64,000 nt of DNA from Micrasema longulum. Taxonomy: Eukaryota; Arthropoda; Insecta; Trichoptera; Brachycentridae. Position 1 is the first letter of the stretch, and each line of letters starts with the position of its first letter. The stretch spans positions 1 through 64,000 of the forward strand of contig JAGVSM010004511.1 in NCBI GenBank assembly GCA_022494885.1, read 5' to 3'. Position numbers and translations under genes: made by a program. The notes beneath the pieces are model-generated. The model was not told the origin of the DNA and did no database searches. It saw only the letters and a list, made by a program, of their open reading frames with translations. Below are positions 18,531-29,769 of the stretch, one piece after another.

Positions 18531-19480
18531 TTCATACTATTTATATGCCGATGGTGGGCAATTGTATATTCATTTCGAACCCATTGACATCGTTTAAACA
18601 AAGTGAGTAATGTCACTTGCACTCGAGCATATCTCTTCATGGACAAAAAAACATAGACTTCTCATAAATCCAACAAAAACCCAAATTGTACTTGTTGGTT
18701 GTAAACAAATATATTCAAAGGTGAATTTTTCCACACTTCCTCTTTTCGAAACAGATGGTACAAAAATTCCATTCGTGACTTCAGTCAAAAACTCAGGTAT
18801 TATCATTCATAAGTATTTAGGGTGGCACGATCAGGTTAACGAAGTAAGTCGTAAACATTATAGCAGTTTACCCTCACTTAAAAGATTACAGAATTTCTTG
18901 GCAATTAATGTTAAGTAAACATTAGTCCAGAGCTTACTTCTTTCACTTCTTGACTACGCGGATGTATGTTATCCAGATGCTAGCTCTGAAAAACTTGATA
19001 AGTTAGAACGATTGCAAAATATTTGTATACGTTATACCTTTGATTTTCGCAACTACACTGGCTCAGTATTAGGCATAGAAGAAATATTCACATTCTATCA
19101 CTTTTTCACAATATTTTAAATAATCCCACTTCGCCTGTTTATCTGAGAGAGCTCTTCCAACTTCTTTCACAACACGGACTATCTCTTCGTTCTAGTAACG
19201 AGAGAACCCTTTTAATACCCTGTCATCGCTCTAATTTTCTTGCCTCCTCTTTCACAGTAGTAGCTGCTTGATTGTAGAATAATCTACCCACTAATGTTAG
19301 AAACGCCCCTTATTTATTTACATTTAATTCAAGATTGAAATGTCACTATCTAAATATGTATAAACTTGTACAAATTTTTGTAAGATACTCGTGTTTTTCA
19401 AACTATTTTTGTTACTTGAGCACTCTTCCAATTCACTTCTGTACAACTATCGCGCCGATGAGACTATGGAGTAGATAGGT
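18530..19480 (+). pseudogene. Jockey-like LINE reverse transcriptase remnant, many frameshifts
   Basis: The catalytic loop is readable as LYADGGQLYIHF (18547-18582), so YADD has become YADG. Next come ALEHISSWTKKHRLLINPTK and QIVLVG (18616-18700), then GIIIHKYLGWHDQVNEVSR, then SLLDYADVCYPDASSEKLDK and LERLQNICIRYTFDFRNY (18940-19060). Last are ESSSNFF / SLRSSNERTLLIPCHRSN-type sequences around 19150-19240 in shifted frames. The order is that of a Jockey-group reverse transcriptase from motif V to the C-terminus. At least three frameshifts or stops make it dead. Confidence 0.75.
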
Positions 19481-19484
19481 AGGT

Positions 19485-20820
19485 ACTAGTTTAGCTTAAT
19501 CGAATTTCTCATCTTGCGAAATGGCATCTAAAGTTATACAGGTAAAAGTTTTAATTGAAACACCTGGCCCGGCGCGGGTTATTTGATTTTCTGTCTAAAC
19601 TTGTTACGTAGGTACCACATATTTCAATTTCTAATGTACTTAACGACAACCACAGCCTCATAAATAATATAACAATAGATACATGTATAGATTATCATTA
19701 TTTATTAAAGATTAATCAGCTTTTCAACAAAATGGCCCGTTTTAAACGGACGTAAAAATCCATACGGCACGATAAAATAATATGAGTCGATTGTTTTTTT
19801 TTAAATAATTTATTTACTATACAGCCTGTAACTGGGGGGGTGGATCATCGATGGCAGAGCAATGAAAGACCTGAATGCCTATCGATTTAACTCTCAAGTA
19901 TGTTCCGCGATATTCAGTCGTTTAAAAGTTATTCGGATTTTTAAGAAACTTATGATCCGATTTCTTATGATCCGAACCGGGGGACCAAATGACCCCCCCC
20001 CCCACTTTTATATGACGTCATGAGAATAAAACGTTGGAAATCGTGCAATATTTTTTTCAGTTTTGCCGAATACTAATGTGCATAAAATGAAATTGACCCA
20101 TGTATTATTTACATATTTTTTTGTTATAATATAAAAAAAAAACATTTAAATTTTAAAACAAAAACAGGAAAATGCTACTTTCTATTGTTTTCACAATTAA
20201 ATAAATATAGGGCAAATAGCTTTAAGATTACTTGAGTTATCGAATTGAAATCGGTCCATGGGGTTTTGAATCCCCCCCCTTTGGTCCGGCTAGGTTGATA
20301 TTTTTTTATTCAATTTTATAATCCAAAAATACTTTTTAAATTGTTTAGAAGAATAACAAAATTTGAAGCTTTAGAAACCCAATAAATTAATCAGTAAATA
20401 TTTAATCAGTAAAAAATTCATTTAAAAAAGTGAATTATTACAAAATAAAAAAGGGTTAGTAAAATCTTCCTTGGAGTAGTCGAATTTTCCTTTTAACTTA
20501 ATTTATGTATACATTTCGCCCCCACACTACAGATCCATCCTCTAACTTACCTCCACGCCGCCCATATAGCAACCCCCGCCCCCCCGCGAGTACCACCTAC
20601 CACATCATCATCATCCCCCAGATGCGGAAGCCATCTTAAAACTATCTCCACATTTCTAGCACGTAAAACATTTACCCCAGCTTGCCAATGTTTACCAAAC
20701 TTCGACGATGTTTAAAAATTATAATTTAAAATTCAGTTTTTTTTTGTAAAAACGCATTATTTGTTTACAAAATGCGCGAGATAAAAGTGTTTTCTACGGC
20801 CGCGAGAGCGGTTCAGCATA
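19485..20820. other. Unassigned stretch with G/C runs
   Basis: Contains GGGGGGGTGG near 19836, a run of C at about 19997-20009, CCCCCCCC near 20272 and a pyrimidine-rich GC segment 20510-20650 ending GCGGAAGCCATCTTAAAAC. I found no open frame or family match. It could hold unique, non-repeat DNA. Confidence 0.35.
20510..20650. other. C-rich island with GCCATCTT motif
   Basis: CCACGCCGCCCATATAGC, CCCCCGCCCCCCCGCGAG and GAAGCCATCTTAAAAC lie in about 140 bases. The GCCATCTT motif recurs at other GC islands here. No other promoter evidence. Confidence 0.25.
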
Positions 20821-20824
20821 GCGC

Positions 20825-21190
20825 CGCTGGATGAACATATTAAGTTTTCGAATGGCTTAATTGATGTACCATCGTTACTGAAACAAGTGGCATTCAATGT
20901 TCCGATCCGCCGGTTACGAAATAATATTGTGCTGTTCCTCGATCAACACAGCACAAACAATGGCTTGCATGCACCAATGTCCCGATTGTGTCGTATTGTA
21001 AACTCGAGACAAGATCTGGACTTTTTTGGTGTAAGTCTTTACAGATTTAAAAATTCACTAAGACAGACCGGATCTTGTCTTAAAGTAGTAAATTATTTTT
21101 TTTTGTCCTAGCTTAAATTTATTTCAATTGTATTTTATTTTATAAGTGCTTGTATTATTATAAGAAATTGTTAATTTTATTTATTTATTT
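20825..21190 (+). pseudogene. LINE ORF C-terminus
   Basis: The frame reads DEHIKFSNGLIDVPSLLKQV then FNVPIRRLRNNIV, LHAPMSRLCRIVN and FFGVSLYRFKNSL, ending at 21109. The FNVP..R..N....PMSRLCR.VN..D..F.....FKN pattern matches the CR1/Jockey-group C-terminus. The 3' end is near 21190 with TTTATTTATTTTATT. It is 5' truncated at about 20825. Confidence 0.7.
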
Positions 21191-21214
21191 TATTAGGTAA
21201 ACAAACAGTATGTA

Positions 21215-21505
21215 CACATATATTGCCAATTTCTTTGTATATTAGTGTAAGAAACTCATGCACACACCAAAAAAATGTTTACGCTTAATACAATAATTTA
21301 AATTATGTTCAATATAATAAATGTAAAAGAAACGAAATAAAAAAAATGTACATAATAATAATAATAAAGTTAAATATCTGCTTCTCTCAAAACTTCTATA
21401 ATTTTTGACCTAAATTTACATACATTGTCACAAAAAATATCAGCCTCGGTAAATATATTGTTATATTGGTCGCATATTCTAGGTAGATTGTATTTACCAT
21501 TGTTA
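21215..21505 (-). pseudogene. LINE C-terminus NGKYNLPRICDQYNN type
   Basis: The minus strand reads NGKYNLPRICDQYNNIFTEA then DIFCDNVCKFRSKIIEVLRE and a stop near 21375. This is a second LINE C-terminus type; 25030-25290 holds a decayed copy in the same orientation. Upstream coding is absent. Confidence 0.65.
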
Positions 21506-21509
21506 GAAT

Positions 21510-22195
21510 GGACTGCATAAGTCCGTTAAATAAATAAATAAGTAAAATAATAAATAAATTCAAGAAAGTCATTTTCAGGAGGAGCGTAAAAGAATGGACT
21601 AAGGAAAGAGTCCATTGCATAGATGTATATACTATTAAGCGTGTCGTGCAAATGTTTATTATTTTACTTATTTATTTTTTATTGATTCATTTTTTTACAT
21701 TATAAACAATGACAAACAAATACGCAAATGATATAGTTATATTTCATACAACACTTTTGAATTTTAAAAGGCAGTGTATCAATTTACTATCCCCAAATTT
21801 AAATCCTTAAATAATACTATGTTGTTTTATTGTTATATTAACTTATATATGTATTTTTAATAATTATTTTTCTTCACTCTTCTAATTTTAAGATTCTTTT
21901 CATATAACCAATGGGAAAAAATGAACTTCTGTTGTCTCTACTAGAATATATGTATGTATGTACTATATGTAAGATTAGTTTTTATATATTTTTATTTCCT
22001 TTTTCTTAATACTTCATTTTAAATTTTTAGCTACTTTCGTGCAAAATGTTCTCGTCTGTTCATGTATACTTTATTTATTGTCTGTATAATTTATTGACCA
22101 ATAGCAGCTTTTTACAACCAACTGATGATGATGATGATTTCACTAAATAGAGGTATTACTTAGTAGTTAAACTTTTTTTTAATGTTTTTTTTTTG
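21510..22195. other. AT-rich unassigned stretch
   Basis: AATAAATAAATAAGT near 21530 may mark another LINE end. ATGTATGTATGTAC near 21950 is a short microsatellite. No gene seen. Confidence 0.4.
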
Positions 22196-22199
22196 CTCA

Positions 22200-22530
22200 A
22201 AAAACTTTTATTTTTAAGTACTATTGTAGTATTATTTTTTAATTTTTTATTATCTAGTTATTCTTAACTTTACTGTGTTATATTTATATTTAGTACATAA
22301 GGTTTTCTCATGGTTATTGCTATCTTTTATTTAAAAATGTTATGTTTCTTTTCAACTTTTTGTATTATATGTTTACTAAATTGTTTAGTTTTAATTATTC
22401 TACTATTTCATACTATGTACTACATGATTATTGTGCACTGCTGTGATTATTTCTCTAAATTATTATTTTTTTGTAAAAGGTTATTTGAATCGTTGATATA
22501 TAAACAAATAAATAAATAACTATATGTTAA
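22200..22530 (+). mobile_element. LINE 3' UTR fragment, also at 31560-31990
   Basis: Shared blocks with 31560-31990 are TATTCTTAACTTTACT, TTTAGTACAT, CACTGCTGTGATTATTT and TTTGTAAAAGGTT..TTGAATC/AATAAATAA. The T-rich plus-strand frame across it is hydrophobic only because of composition. Confidence 0.5.
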
Positions 22531-22559
22531 ACATGTAAAAGCCTACAAGGCGTTTAAAT

Positions 22560-22680
22560 GACAAATAATAAAAATAATGTGACCTCATTGAGGTCACCCG
22601 TGCCAAGGACACTTAACAATATGCTTTAATAATTTTTTAAAACAAATTGATCGAAAATTTCATATTTTTTTACAACCAAA
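22560..22680 (-). mobile_element. LINE-alpha 3' end
   Basis: AATAATGTGACCTCATTGAGG, then TCACCCGTGCCAAGGACACTT is the inverted diagnostic 3' block of LINE-alpha; the rest is truncated. Confidence 0.75.
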
Positions 22681-22689
22681 CCACGAAAA

Positions 22690-23095
22690 TAGCAAAACAC
22701 AAAACCTCAAAAAGCTTTCTTTGTACCCCTCACTGCAGTATTGTTAATTTATGATCAATCAAATACACATGGCCAGTACAATCCCCCTTTTTAAATTTCC
22801 CAGCATGGCAGTGAAGGAACAGCGTTAGGTCCAAATTGAGACAGCGGCCGCACGCTCCAGATCCCGCCTCGGAAAATAAGAAAAACGTAGTAATACAAAC
22901 AAAACAAACAAAGACACAAAGTCCAAATACATAAAGGAAAAATTAGAAGAATTTGCCCGATACAACATGCACTCAAGCAATTGAAGAAAAACAATCCGCA
23001 TAAGTATAAGTACATCAAATGACCAAGACACTACTGGCAAAGCCCTAACACAGAAAATAACATGATCCCTATTGAACTCAGGCAAAATTTCATTT
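22690..23095. other. Unassigned, short GC-richer centre
   Basis: 22800-22875 (GACAGCGGCCGCACGCTCC, TCCCGCCTCGG) is GC-richer. Frames there have no recognisable domain. Confidence 0.35.
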
Positions 23096-23096
23096 C

Positions 23097-23283
23097 ATTT
23101 TCCATTTTATTTTTGCACCACAACAGGCCAGGAAGCCCAATTACAGTGGTGAATTGCATCACAGAACACCCAGGCTTGAGAAAAATCACATTTAATTATT
23201 TTTTTTGTGTTCTTACCAGGAATCGAACCCGGAACCTTCCGTCTGTGAGTCAAGCGTCTTGACCACTACACCACGGAGGCCGC
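23097..23283 (-). mobile_element. SINE-1, near full length
   Basis: The tRNA-like head ends at 23283 (minus strand GGCCTCCGTGGTGTAGTGG, anticodon-region GACTCACAGACGG, box B GGTTCGATTCCTGG). The body ends with GGGCTTCCTGGCCTGTTGTGG and an A-rich tail near 23097. The CTCACA(C) loop is like that of tRNA-Val(CAC). Confidence 0.85.
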
Positions 23284-23289
23284 CAAAAT

Positions 23290-24180
23290 TACCTCTCGTC
23301 ATAACTAAAACGTCACTAAAACTCTAGTTGTCCTAAAACCAACAGTAGGAATTATCTTTATCGCAAAGACCCTTATCATCCTAACAACCCCTAGACCTTA
23401 AAGCAGATGAAACGGGTCCTAGAGCATAGTCAGCTCGAGGTTCTCTTGAGTCAGTCTTCTATCTGGATATTTGGTAATCCGAATAACCAAAATTCTGATA
23501 GAGGGACTACTACTGTATATAATATTGGATTCATAAAATACCTTGTGTCTGTTGGCCTTGCTAAATAAAATATAGTTGCAAACTTTGAGAAGCGTTAACC
23601 ATCTCGCGCCTTAGTTTCTCCTTTAAAAGGGGAATTTTCCTCCCCTCTCTACTTAAATACACGAAGCAGCCCCCTCCCTTAACTAACCCCCACCACCCTT
23701 CAAACCAAACAAAACACCCCTAAATATACCTACATATATGTAGCTACACGTACGTACAAACTATAAAATACATTATGTAGAATCTAAGGTGTGTTATTTG
23801 ATAAATAGGGAAATATCACTTTTTTTTACAGTTTAAATTAAAAAGGATCTAGATATACTGTTGATTAACAAAAGTGATTTTATATTGATAATTTTGAATT
23901 CCCGCGAAAACAGTCATTGCGTTGGCCACGCCCCTTGTACGTTTACAATTCATGATAATTTTGAACTTCGTCACAAATCTTGACGTCACAATTATCAATG
24001 CCAAACACGTCGCGTTTTTCTAGGAATATATATTTAAAAAAAAAAATTTTTTTAAAGTTATCTATGAAAACATTTCTCCACATTATCTGTATTGATTTTG
24101 AAATAAAATTATTTTTTCTAAATCAATTTCATGTGTTTTTATCGGAATTCGTAGTATGTGATATTTCCCTATAGTGGAAA
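23290..24180. other. Unassigned stretch
   Basis: A C-rich part at 23640-23720 and GTACGTAC/TACATATATGTAG words are visible. No gene or known repeat. Confidence 0.4.
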
Positions 24181-24189
24181 TAAAAATGG

Positions 24190-24355
24190 TAGGCATAAAA
24201 AACATAGCGAGAATAGTGAATATTACACAGTGTGTAAAGTAGCCACTTAAACCAGCCAATGACAAGTCATAAGCCCTGTTAATGCCTAGACTTTCATATT
24301 CCTCTCTCGAAAATGTTTTCTCTCTCTGTTGTAATAAATTTAGATAAAAACAGTT
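24190..24355 (-). mobile_element. MITE-A fragment
   Basis: GAATATTACACAGTGTGTAA, AGCCACTTAAACCAGCC, AATGACAAGTCATAAGCCC and TGCCTAGACTTTCATATTCC are the inverted family blocks, ending in GTTGTAATAAATTTAGAT. Confidence 0.7.
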
Positions 24356-24374
24356 TTAAGAATTGTTTCCTTGT

Positions 24375-24565
24375 CCGTCTGTTAGTTTAGTGGTTAGCGC
24401 TTTAACCTATCATGTATGTGGCTTTGGGTAGCTAAAAAAATATGAAGGTACGTTACAATAGATGCGGATAAGGGATTGATGAAGAATATCTGTTATGTAT
24501 TGTAGTGGTTAGCACGATTGGCTTACATGCGTGAAATTATGTGTTCAGATCTCGGCTGAAGCAAT
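24375..24565 (+). mobile_element. Two possible tRNA-like SINE heads
   Basis: TAGTTTAGTGGTTAGCGC at 24383 and GTATTGTAGTGGTTAGCACG at 24497 resemble box A of the SINE-2 head. Box B is poor in both (GTGTTCAGATCTC in the second). They may be diverged SINE-2 copies. Confidence 0.35.
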
Positions 24566-24639
24566 AATATATTTTTTTGTATTAATTGGACACGACGTTT
24601 TGGATATTACATACCTATTTCAAAACGTTTCGTATCTTA

Positions 24640-24750
24640 GGTTTTTGGGTTTTGATATTGTTACTATCATATCCGCCTATGCACTCTGTAGCTGCAAGAC
24701 ATGTTGGGATGTTTATTGCACTGCGCCTTTGGGGTGAATTTTCACAAAAA
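24640..24750 (+). repeat. Repeat L, copy 1
   Basis: GCACTCTGTAGCTGCAAGAC, ATGTTGGGATGTTTATTG and CTGCGCCTTTGGGGTGA recur at 61285-61370. TGTAAAGCGCC-type words in LINE 3' UTRs suggest an L2-like 3' end. Confidence 0.5.
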
Positions 24751-24824
24751 TATCACTGCATAATTTTCCTCATTGAAAAAATAATCTTCCCCCTTAAGGT
24801 TACATTAATAATTAAAAAGGTGCT

Positions 24825-25012
24825 GTATAAATCATCATCATTCCTCTTTCCGCATCCAGTGGTGCATAGAGCACTTCATTTGTAACTTTGTTGGGGTTAA
24901 TTTTGATCATCGGTTACACGAAGGTAAGGTGATCAGTCTTACACTTCAGATTCGAGTCTAAGCTAGTCAAGAAAAATCGAAATATTGCAGTTTTAAAAAC
25001 CTTATCAATATT
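24825..25012 (-). mobile_element. SINE-2, head missing
   Basis: CATCATCATTCCTCTTTCCGCA, GGTGCATAGAGCACTTC, TTTTGATCATCGGTTACACG and AAGGTGATCAGTCTTACACT are SINE-2 body blocks inverted. The tRNA-like part is not seen. Confidence 0.7.
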
Positions 25013-25029
25013 TCAACAAAAGTACGTAC

Positions 25030-25290
25030 AAAATATATTGTCTTTTTTTATTAATATAAAACCCCCGCACACACCAAAACAATTGTTTGAATGAAGACAA
25101 TATTTAAAATTATTTTAAATTTGACAAATGTAGAAAATGAGGAATTAAAAACTTTAAATAATTATTTTTAATTGAATACGAGCTTCTCTCAAATATGTCA
25201 TGAAAAATATAAACCTCGGTAAATCTATATTAATATTACTCGCCTATTCTCGGTATTGTAGATTATTTTTAAAAACTCGTTAAAGCGTTG
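25030..25290 (-). mobile_element. Decayed LINE C-terminus and 3' UTR
   Basis: Matches 21215-21505 over GAGCTTCTCTCAAA, AAACCTCGGTAAATCTAT and TCGCCTATTCTCGG, with disrupted frames. Confidence 0.5.
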
Positions 25291-25369
25291 TCTGTGTAAA
25301 ACAGAAGATTTTGTCTTGTCGGTCTAGATAGCACATGGAATAAAAAGCCTTAAAAAGATTAGGAGAATC

Positions 25370-25640
25370 ACTTTTATTGTTTATTCATTTATACAAAAAT
25401 AATTGCTAAAACATTCTTTGATTATGAAGAAAGTTTATTCTATGGTACTGTATATTTTCAGCATATCTAAAGAAGTTAAGGTTTAACCAGTAGTCGATCT
25501 GTTATAAGAATGTTTTTTGAACCCTTTCTAGTCAATAAATATTAACATTATTGTAAAAAAAAAACAAATAAGTGTACAGTAATCTAGCTGGGAACAAACA
25601 AATGATTTTTTTTTCACATGTCTGCATGTTTAAATGATTT
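25370..25640 (-). pseudogene. Decayed LINE thumb region
   Basis: The minus strand around 25610-25500 reads SQLDYCTLI and KGFKKHSYNR, comparable with RSQLEYNSTMW and ERVQKKFLRY in the LINE at 8285-8479. Frames are broken. Confidence 0.4.
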
Positions 25641-25739
25641 CGATACCCGCATGATGAGTTTGACCATTTTATATGTTTTTTTCAGGACTAATTCATTGTA
25701 AATACTAAACATTAGTTTTGTTTAAAAAGTCACCAAAAC

Positions 25740-25960
25740 ATCACATAAATCGTAAAATGATAATACCCAACAATTCAAGTAAATAGAAGCTTTCTTCTCT
25801 AAACTTTCTTTCAGTAACACGAAAGATGTCGATATCCGAAGATAAACGGTTGTGTAAAGACATTGGTATTTCTACAGGCATTACCATTGGCAGGACGGTT
25901 TTGTTTATATTTATGTACCTAACACTACACATAAATAAATACAATGTTGGCAAATTAATC
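25740..25960 (-). pseudogene. LINE-beta-like C-terminus
   Basis: The frame includes VRYININKTVLPMVMPVEIP, SLHNRLSSDIDIFRVTERKF and ends at 25741. The P-M-V-M-P-V and D-I-D-I-F motifs match 50713-50970. It is in the wrong order relative to 25370-25640, so the two are separate insertions. Confidence 0.6.
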
Positions 25961-26052
25961 TCAAATGTTTTTTTATCTCTGTTGTGAAACGTTAATTAAA
26001 TAATTCCCTCTGTGGTGAAATCCTGAATTTAATTTTTAAAAATTTGGAAAAT

Positions 26053-26690
26053 TTCAAAAAACAAACAAACCATCACGCCCTTTCCCCGTAAGGGAAGCAG
26101 AGATAATAGAACGCCAAGTCACTCTCTCTTTGCATACATACCTCGCTTCCTCTACATTCATACATCTTCTCATGCACGCACGCCGATTATTCCTACTCTT
26201 GACATGTCCATCTTCAAGTATTCGATGGACTTGATCGTGCCATGTTTTTCTCGGTCTTCCTCGTTTTCTGCATCCATCAACATTCGTATCGTAGATCCTT
26301 AAGCCGTTCTTTTGCTGTTCCATTCGCTCTACGTGTCCAAACCAACGCAGCACCCCTTTTTTGATTCTGTCGATAATGCATGTCTCAGCCTTACACAATT
26401 CACGGATCTCGACATTTGTGCACCAATCATACATCGTTTTACCACACATTCATCTGAGGGATAGCATCTCGACAGCATGTAACCTACTTTCATAATTATT
26501 TTTCCTATTGCATACTCGCTCCCATACATTAAAGTTGGCACTAGAGCTTCATTGTAAAATCCGTTTTTGTTTGCCAAAGTAGATTTCAGTGCACCGTTCA
26601 CCCTGTTCCCGGCACTCACCCGCCTTTCAATATCTTTCTCAGTCTTTCCATCCCTAGTAAACATACTTCCCAGATACACAAATTCTTACC
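26053..26690 (-). pseudogene. RTE copy 2, 5'-truncated and frameshifted
   Basis: From 26690 the minus strand reads EFVYLGSMFTRDGKTEKDIE and AGNRVNGALKSTLANKN, loses frame around LMYGSE, then reads MCGKTMYDWCTNVEIRE, LRWFGHVERMEQQK, CRKRGRPRKTWHDQV and NRRACMRRCMNVEEAR. The tail is GTTTGTTTGTTT (inverted at 26053-26070). It lacks the catalytic YADD, which lies upstream of the truncation. Confidence 0.85.
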
Positions 26691-26981
26691 CGATTCAGAA
26701 TAGTAAATTAAATGTATTTATACAAAAACACTATAAGGATAAACAATAACACTAAGAAAACAGACTTAAACAATGGACTTATGTACAATTACTTACCTCA
26801 CAATATCAAAACAATGACCACACGGAAATTAAAAAAAAACCTGATAAAAACTAACAAACTCACCTGATGATGTACAAATATAAGCTGTGAGGTTTCTTAT
26901 GAAACAAAAAAAAATGCTTACTCGTTTTTATTTCCAAGACAATTAAGATGATAGGGTATATATTTATTAACCTATTACAAC

Positions 26982-27287
26982 AGAGATGAATAACATTTTA
27001 AAGAAGGTAATATAGAAGTCAGGCATCTACAGGGCTTATGACCTGTCATTGGCTGGTTTAAGTGGCCACTTTACACACTGTGTAACATTCACCATTCTGC
27101 CCATATTTGAACATCTATATGGCTTCAATTCTTTCATCTGTTGATGTTTGTGAAGTTAAAGAGCCGAGACCTTTATTTATGCGGGTGAGATACATCTAAT
27201 TGAATTATTTTACCTACATACTAGGCAACGCCTGAAATTTTTTTTTTTCAATTTCTTTACTTCTTCATGGACCAGGTGGATTTATCA
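26982..27287 (+). mobile_element. MITE-A copy, partial
   Basis: CTATTACAACAGAGATGAA, TCTACAGGGCTTATGACC, GGTTTAAGTGGCCACTTTAC and ACTAGGCAACGCCTGAAAT are family blocks. It continues directly into the foldback copy at 27288. Confidence 0.75.
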
Positions 27288-27625
27288 ACAATATTTTGAG
27301 TTTGTCCAAATTTTTGTAAACAAGGACTGGGGCATTCAACTCCCTGGGGAGCTGTTAACATTAACATATTACAACAGAGATGAAGAACATTTAAAAGAAG
27401 GTAATATAGAAGTCAATGCATCTACAGGGCTTATGACCTGTCATTGGCTGGTCTAAGTGGCCACTTTACACACTGTGTAACATTCACCATTCTGCCCATA
27501 TTTGAACATCTTTGAACATCTTTAAAATGTTCTTTATCTCCGTTGTAATATGTTAATGCTAACAGCTCCCCATGGAGTTGAATCCAGTCCTTGTCTACAA
27601 AAATTTGGATAAACTCAAAATATTG
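27288..27625. mobile_element. MITE-A foldback copy, 338 bp
   Basis: The terminal arms, 27288-27390 and 27527-27625, are about 100 bp reverse complements beginning CAATATTTTGAGTTTGTCC. The core holds GACCTGTCATTGGCTGG and CACACTGTGTAACATTCACC. It gives the clearest outer ends of the short form of the family. Confidence 0.8.
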
Positions 27626-28019
27626 TTTATATATATTTATTATTACGACATAGATAAGCACTAATTTTTAAACTAAAATTCGTACCTTAAACTACGTTTT
27701 ACAAATTGAAACCGTAAGGTTTCTTGTGAAACAATAAATGATAGAAAAAACGTGCTTACTAGTTTATCTTTTCAAGAATATTGATATGTTATTTATATTT
27801 ATTATCACTTGATGAGCAGTATTTTCAAATCAAAATCATTACCTTAATCTAAGTTTTACAATTATAAACCGTGTAGTTTCTTATGAAGCAATAAATAACA
27901 TGAAAAAAAATATGCTTACTTCCAAGACAATTATAATAATAAGGTAAATATATTCATCATTACTAGATGAGCATTAATTTTTTAATTAAAATCTGTACCT
28001 TAATTTAAGTTTAAGATGA

Positions 28020-28540
28020 GGCCTCCTTATCAGGAGGCTCGACTAATCAAAGTGATATTATTGAGCGATTTTAAGTAAACAAACTCTAATTAAACTTCCC
28101 TTGCTCGGGTCCCTTTCATAAATCAAAATTGCCACATCCAAAAGATCTTATATTAATTTTGCTTGTATCTACTGTTTCTTAACACACAGCGCTAAGTTCC
28201 TTGGGCAATCTAAATATTAATATAGCATTAAGGGGGGCGGTTTCTGAGAGCGGGCGGGCTGGGGATGAGAATGGGGGAAAGATAAGAGAGAAATATTGCG
28301 AATACACCACTGTACATGTTTAATTATAACGCAGTACTTTGTTACCACAAGTGTATGAGGGTGACGCTGAGGTTAAATAGAATTTGGTAAATATATTTTT
28401 ACTTGTATTTTTTATTATTTTAAATGCTGATATCGGACTTGTGAAATCAAATTATTTTTAATTATTAATAAACGTACATGCTATCTGTGTCCAGGTAGTT
28501 GAAGAATATCTCTACCTTAACACAGACCTTTTTTTAGATT
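28020..28540. other. Unassigned stretch
   Basis: A GGGGGGCGGTTTCTGAGAGC segment near 28231 is GC-rich. GTAGTTGAAGAATATCTCTACC near 28497 faintly resembles RTE V-E-E-x-x-Y-L but is too short to call. Confidence 0.35.
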
Positions 28541-28544
28541 ATAT

Positions 28545-28738
28545 GACTCTTTGACATAAAGAAAATATTTATTGAGTATATATTTTTTTCTGCTTAAATT
28601 ACATCTCATTATTTTAATAACTATTTTATCGGTATTTTTTATAAAAAACCAATAGATTTGTTTATTTTTTTTCATACAAAATATTTAATTCATTCATTAA
28701 AAAAAAAAAAAATATTGCAAAAACTAACGCCACTTATA
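28545..28738 (+). repeat. Repeat I, copy 1
   Basis: Matches 31340-31555 over CTCTTTGACATAAAGAAAAT, ATTACATCTCATTATTTTA, ATTTTATCGGTATTTTTTAT and AAAATATTTAATTCATTCAT. Both copies are in the same orientation. Confidence 0.65.
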
Positions 28739-28779
28739 AGATATATTGATGAATATATTGATGCGTGTAAAATAGAACC

Positions 28780-29358
28780 GGAAGGTCGGTCTTGCGGTTA
28801 AACGAAAAGGAAAAAATTATGATGTACGAAACCTATGTCAAAAGTAAATTGAATTACATGATCGCCTTCTGGGGAACTGGTAACAAGACAGACATAACAA
28901 GAATACAAAGACAACCAAATAAAATTCTTAAACTAACATACAACCTACCCTACCTGACCTCGACGACTGAACTGTACAAAAAAACACACCAGTTTGACAT
29001 AAACTACTTGACTAAAATTGAGACCTTAAAAACTCTGGGAAACATACAAGACGACGACACAATATTAGCCAAAAATGCTGACATACACAAATATAACACC
29101 AGACAACAACAACACTATCATAAACAAAGACAAACACAGGACAGTCAAAAATACTACATAATGGACTTAAACACTACAACGACCTACCTTACTACTTGAA
29201 AACTTTTACTGGAGACAAATTTAAAATCAATCTGAAAATGCAAATGATGACTAGACTAACAAGACAAGACGAGACATAAAATGACTAGATAATATAAAAT
29301 ATCTAATGTACCCCTAACGGGTTTTTCAAAATTGTAAATAAATAAAAAAAAAAAAAGA
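28780..29358 (+). pseudogene. LINE ORF C-terminal region with one frameshift
   Basis: The main frame (28792-29170) reads RLNEKEKIMMYETYVKSKLN then YMIAFWGTGNKTDITRIQRQ, NKILKLTYNLPYLTSTTELY and KTLGNIQDDDTILAKNA. After a frameshift near 29170 it continues LKHYNDLPYYLKTF and TGDKFKINLKMQM to a stop at 29278. The WG..N....IQR.QNKILK and YNDLPYYLK motifs are those of Jockey-group LINEs. The 3' UTR ends in AAATAAATAAAAAAAAAAAA at 29358. Confidence 0.75.
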
Positions 29359-29589
29359 GAAGATCCCAGCAGAATGTTCGTTTTCCTGTCATTATTTATT
29401 ATTATGAATTATTAACACCAAAAACACGTACTACTTTTCTTTAGAGAAATTTCTCTTTTGTGGCCCCAAGAGTATTCAAAGTCCTGGATAAAAATATTAA
29501 GTTTTCCAAAACGAAAGCCATTTTAGGAAAAATGTACAAGTTTGGATTTTGCTCAAGGGAAGAGACTATTGTAGGAGACTGCTGCGAGA

Positions 29590-29768
29590 TATTGCGTGGT
29601 TTCCTCTCCACGTGAGCAAATGCTGCGAAGTTCCTGATTAGCCCACATTAATATATCCATCCTGATCCGAATAGTTAAGATATTTAATTGCAGAAAAATC
29701 CACTTTTTGATATATAAACCTTGTATATTATAAGCAAGGTAAATAATAAAGCAACTCCCATATAAAAA
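29590..29768 (-). repeat. Repeat G, inverted copy
   Basis: TTTCCTCTCCACGTGAGCAAATGC, CCACTTTTTGATATATAAACC and CTTGTATATTATAAGCAAGG are the inverted G blocks. Confidence 0.55.
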
Positions 29769-29769
29769 A

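Larger units (their letters stand above)
26884..28018. repeat. Tandem repeat, unit about 157 bp, three units, first split by MITE-A
   Basis: Unit starts (GTGAGGTTTCTTATGAAAC and variants) lie at 26886, 27714 and 27871. Units 2 and 3 are adjacent. Unit 1 runs to about 26980 (TATATATTTATTA), is interrupted, and continues from about 27630 (TATATATTTATTATTACG) to 27711. The duplicated TATATATTTATTA may be the target duplication of the insertion. Common words are GCTTACT, CAAGACAATTA and TGATGAGCA. Confidence 0.7.

Noticed and set aside
22310..22519. Hydrophobic 69-codon frame resembling a membrane protein
   Set aside because: It comes from T-rich LINE 3' UTR sequence that has no frame in its other copy.
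26884..28018. CRISPR array
   Set aside because: Units are long, contiguous and diverged, with no spacer structure; the region is eukaryotic.
28497..28540. RTE coding fragment
   Set aside because: The V-E-E-Y-L-Y-L-N reading is too short to separate from chance.
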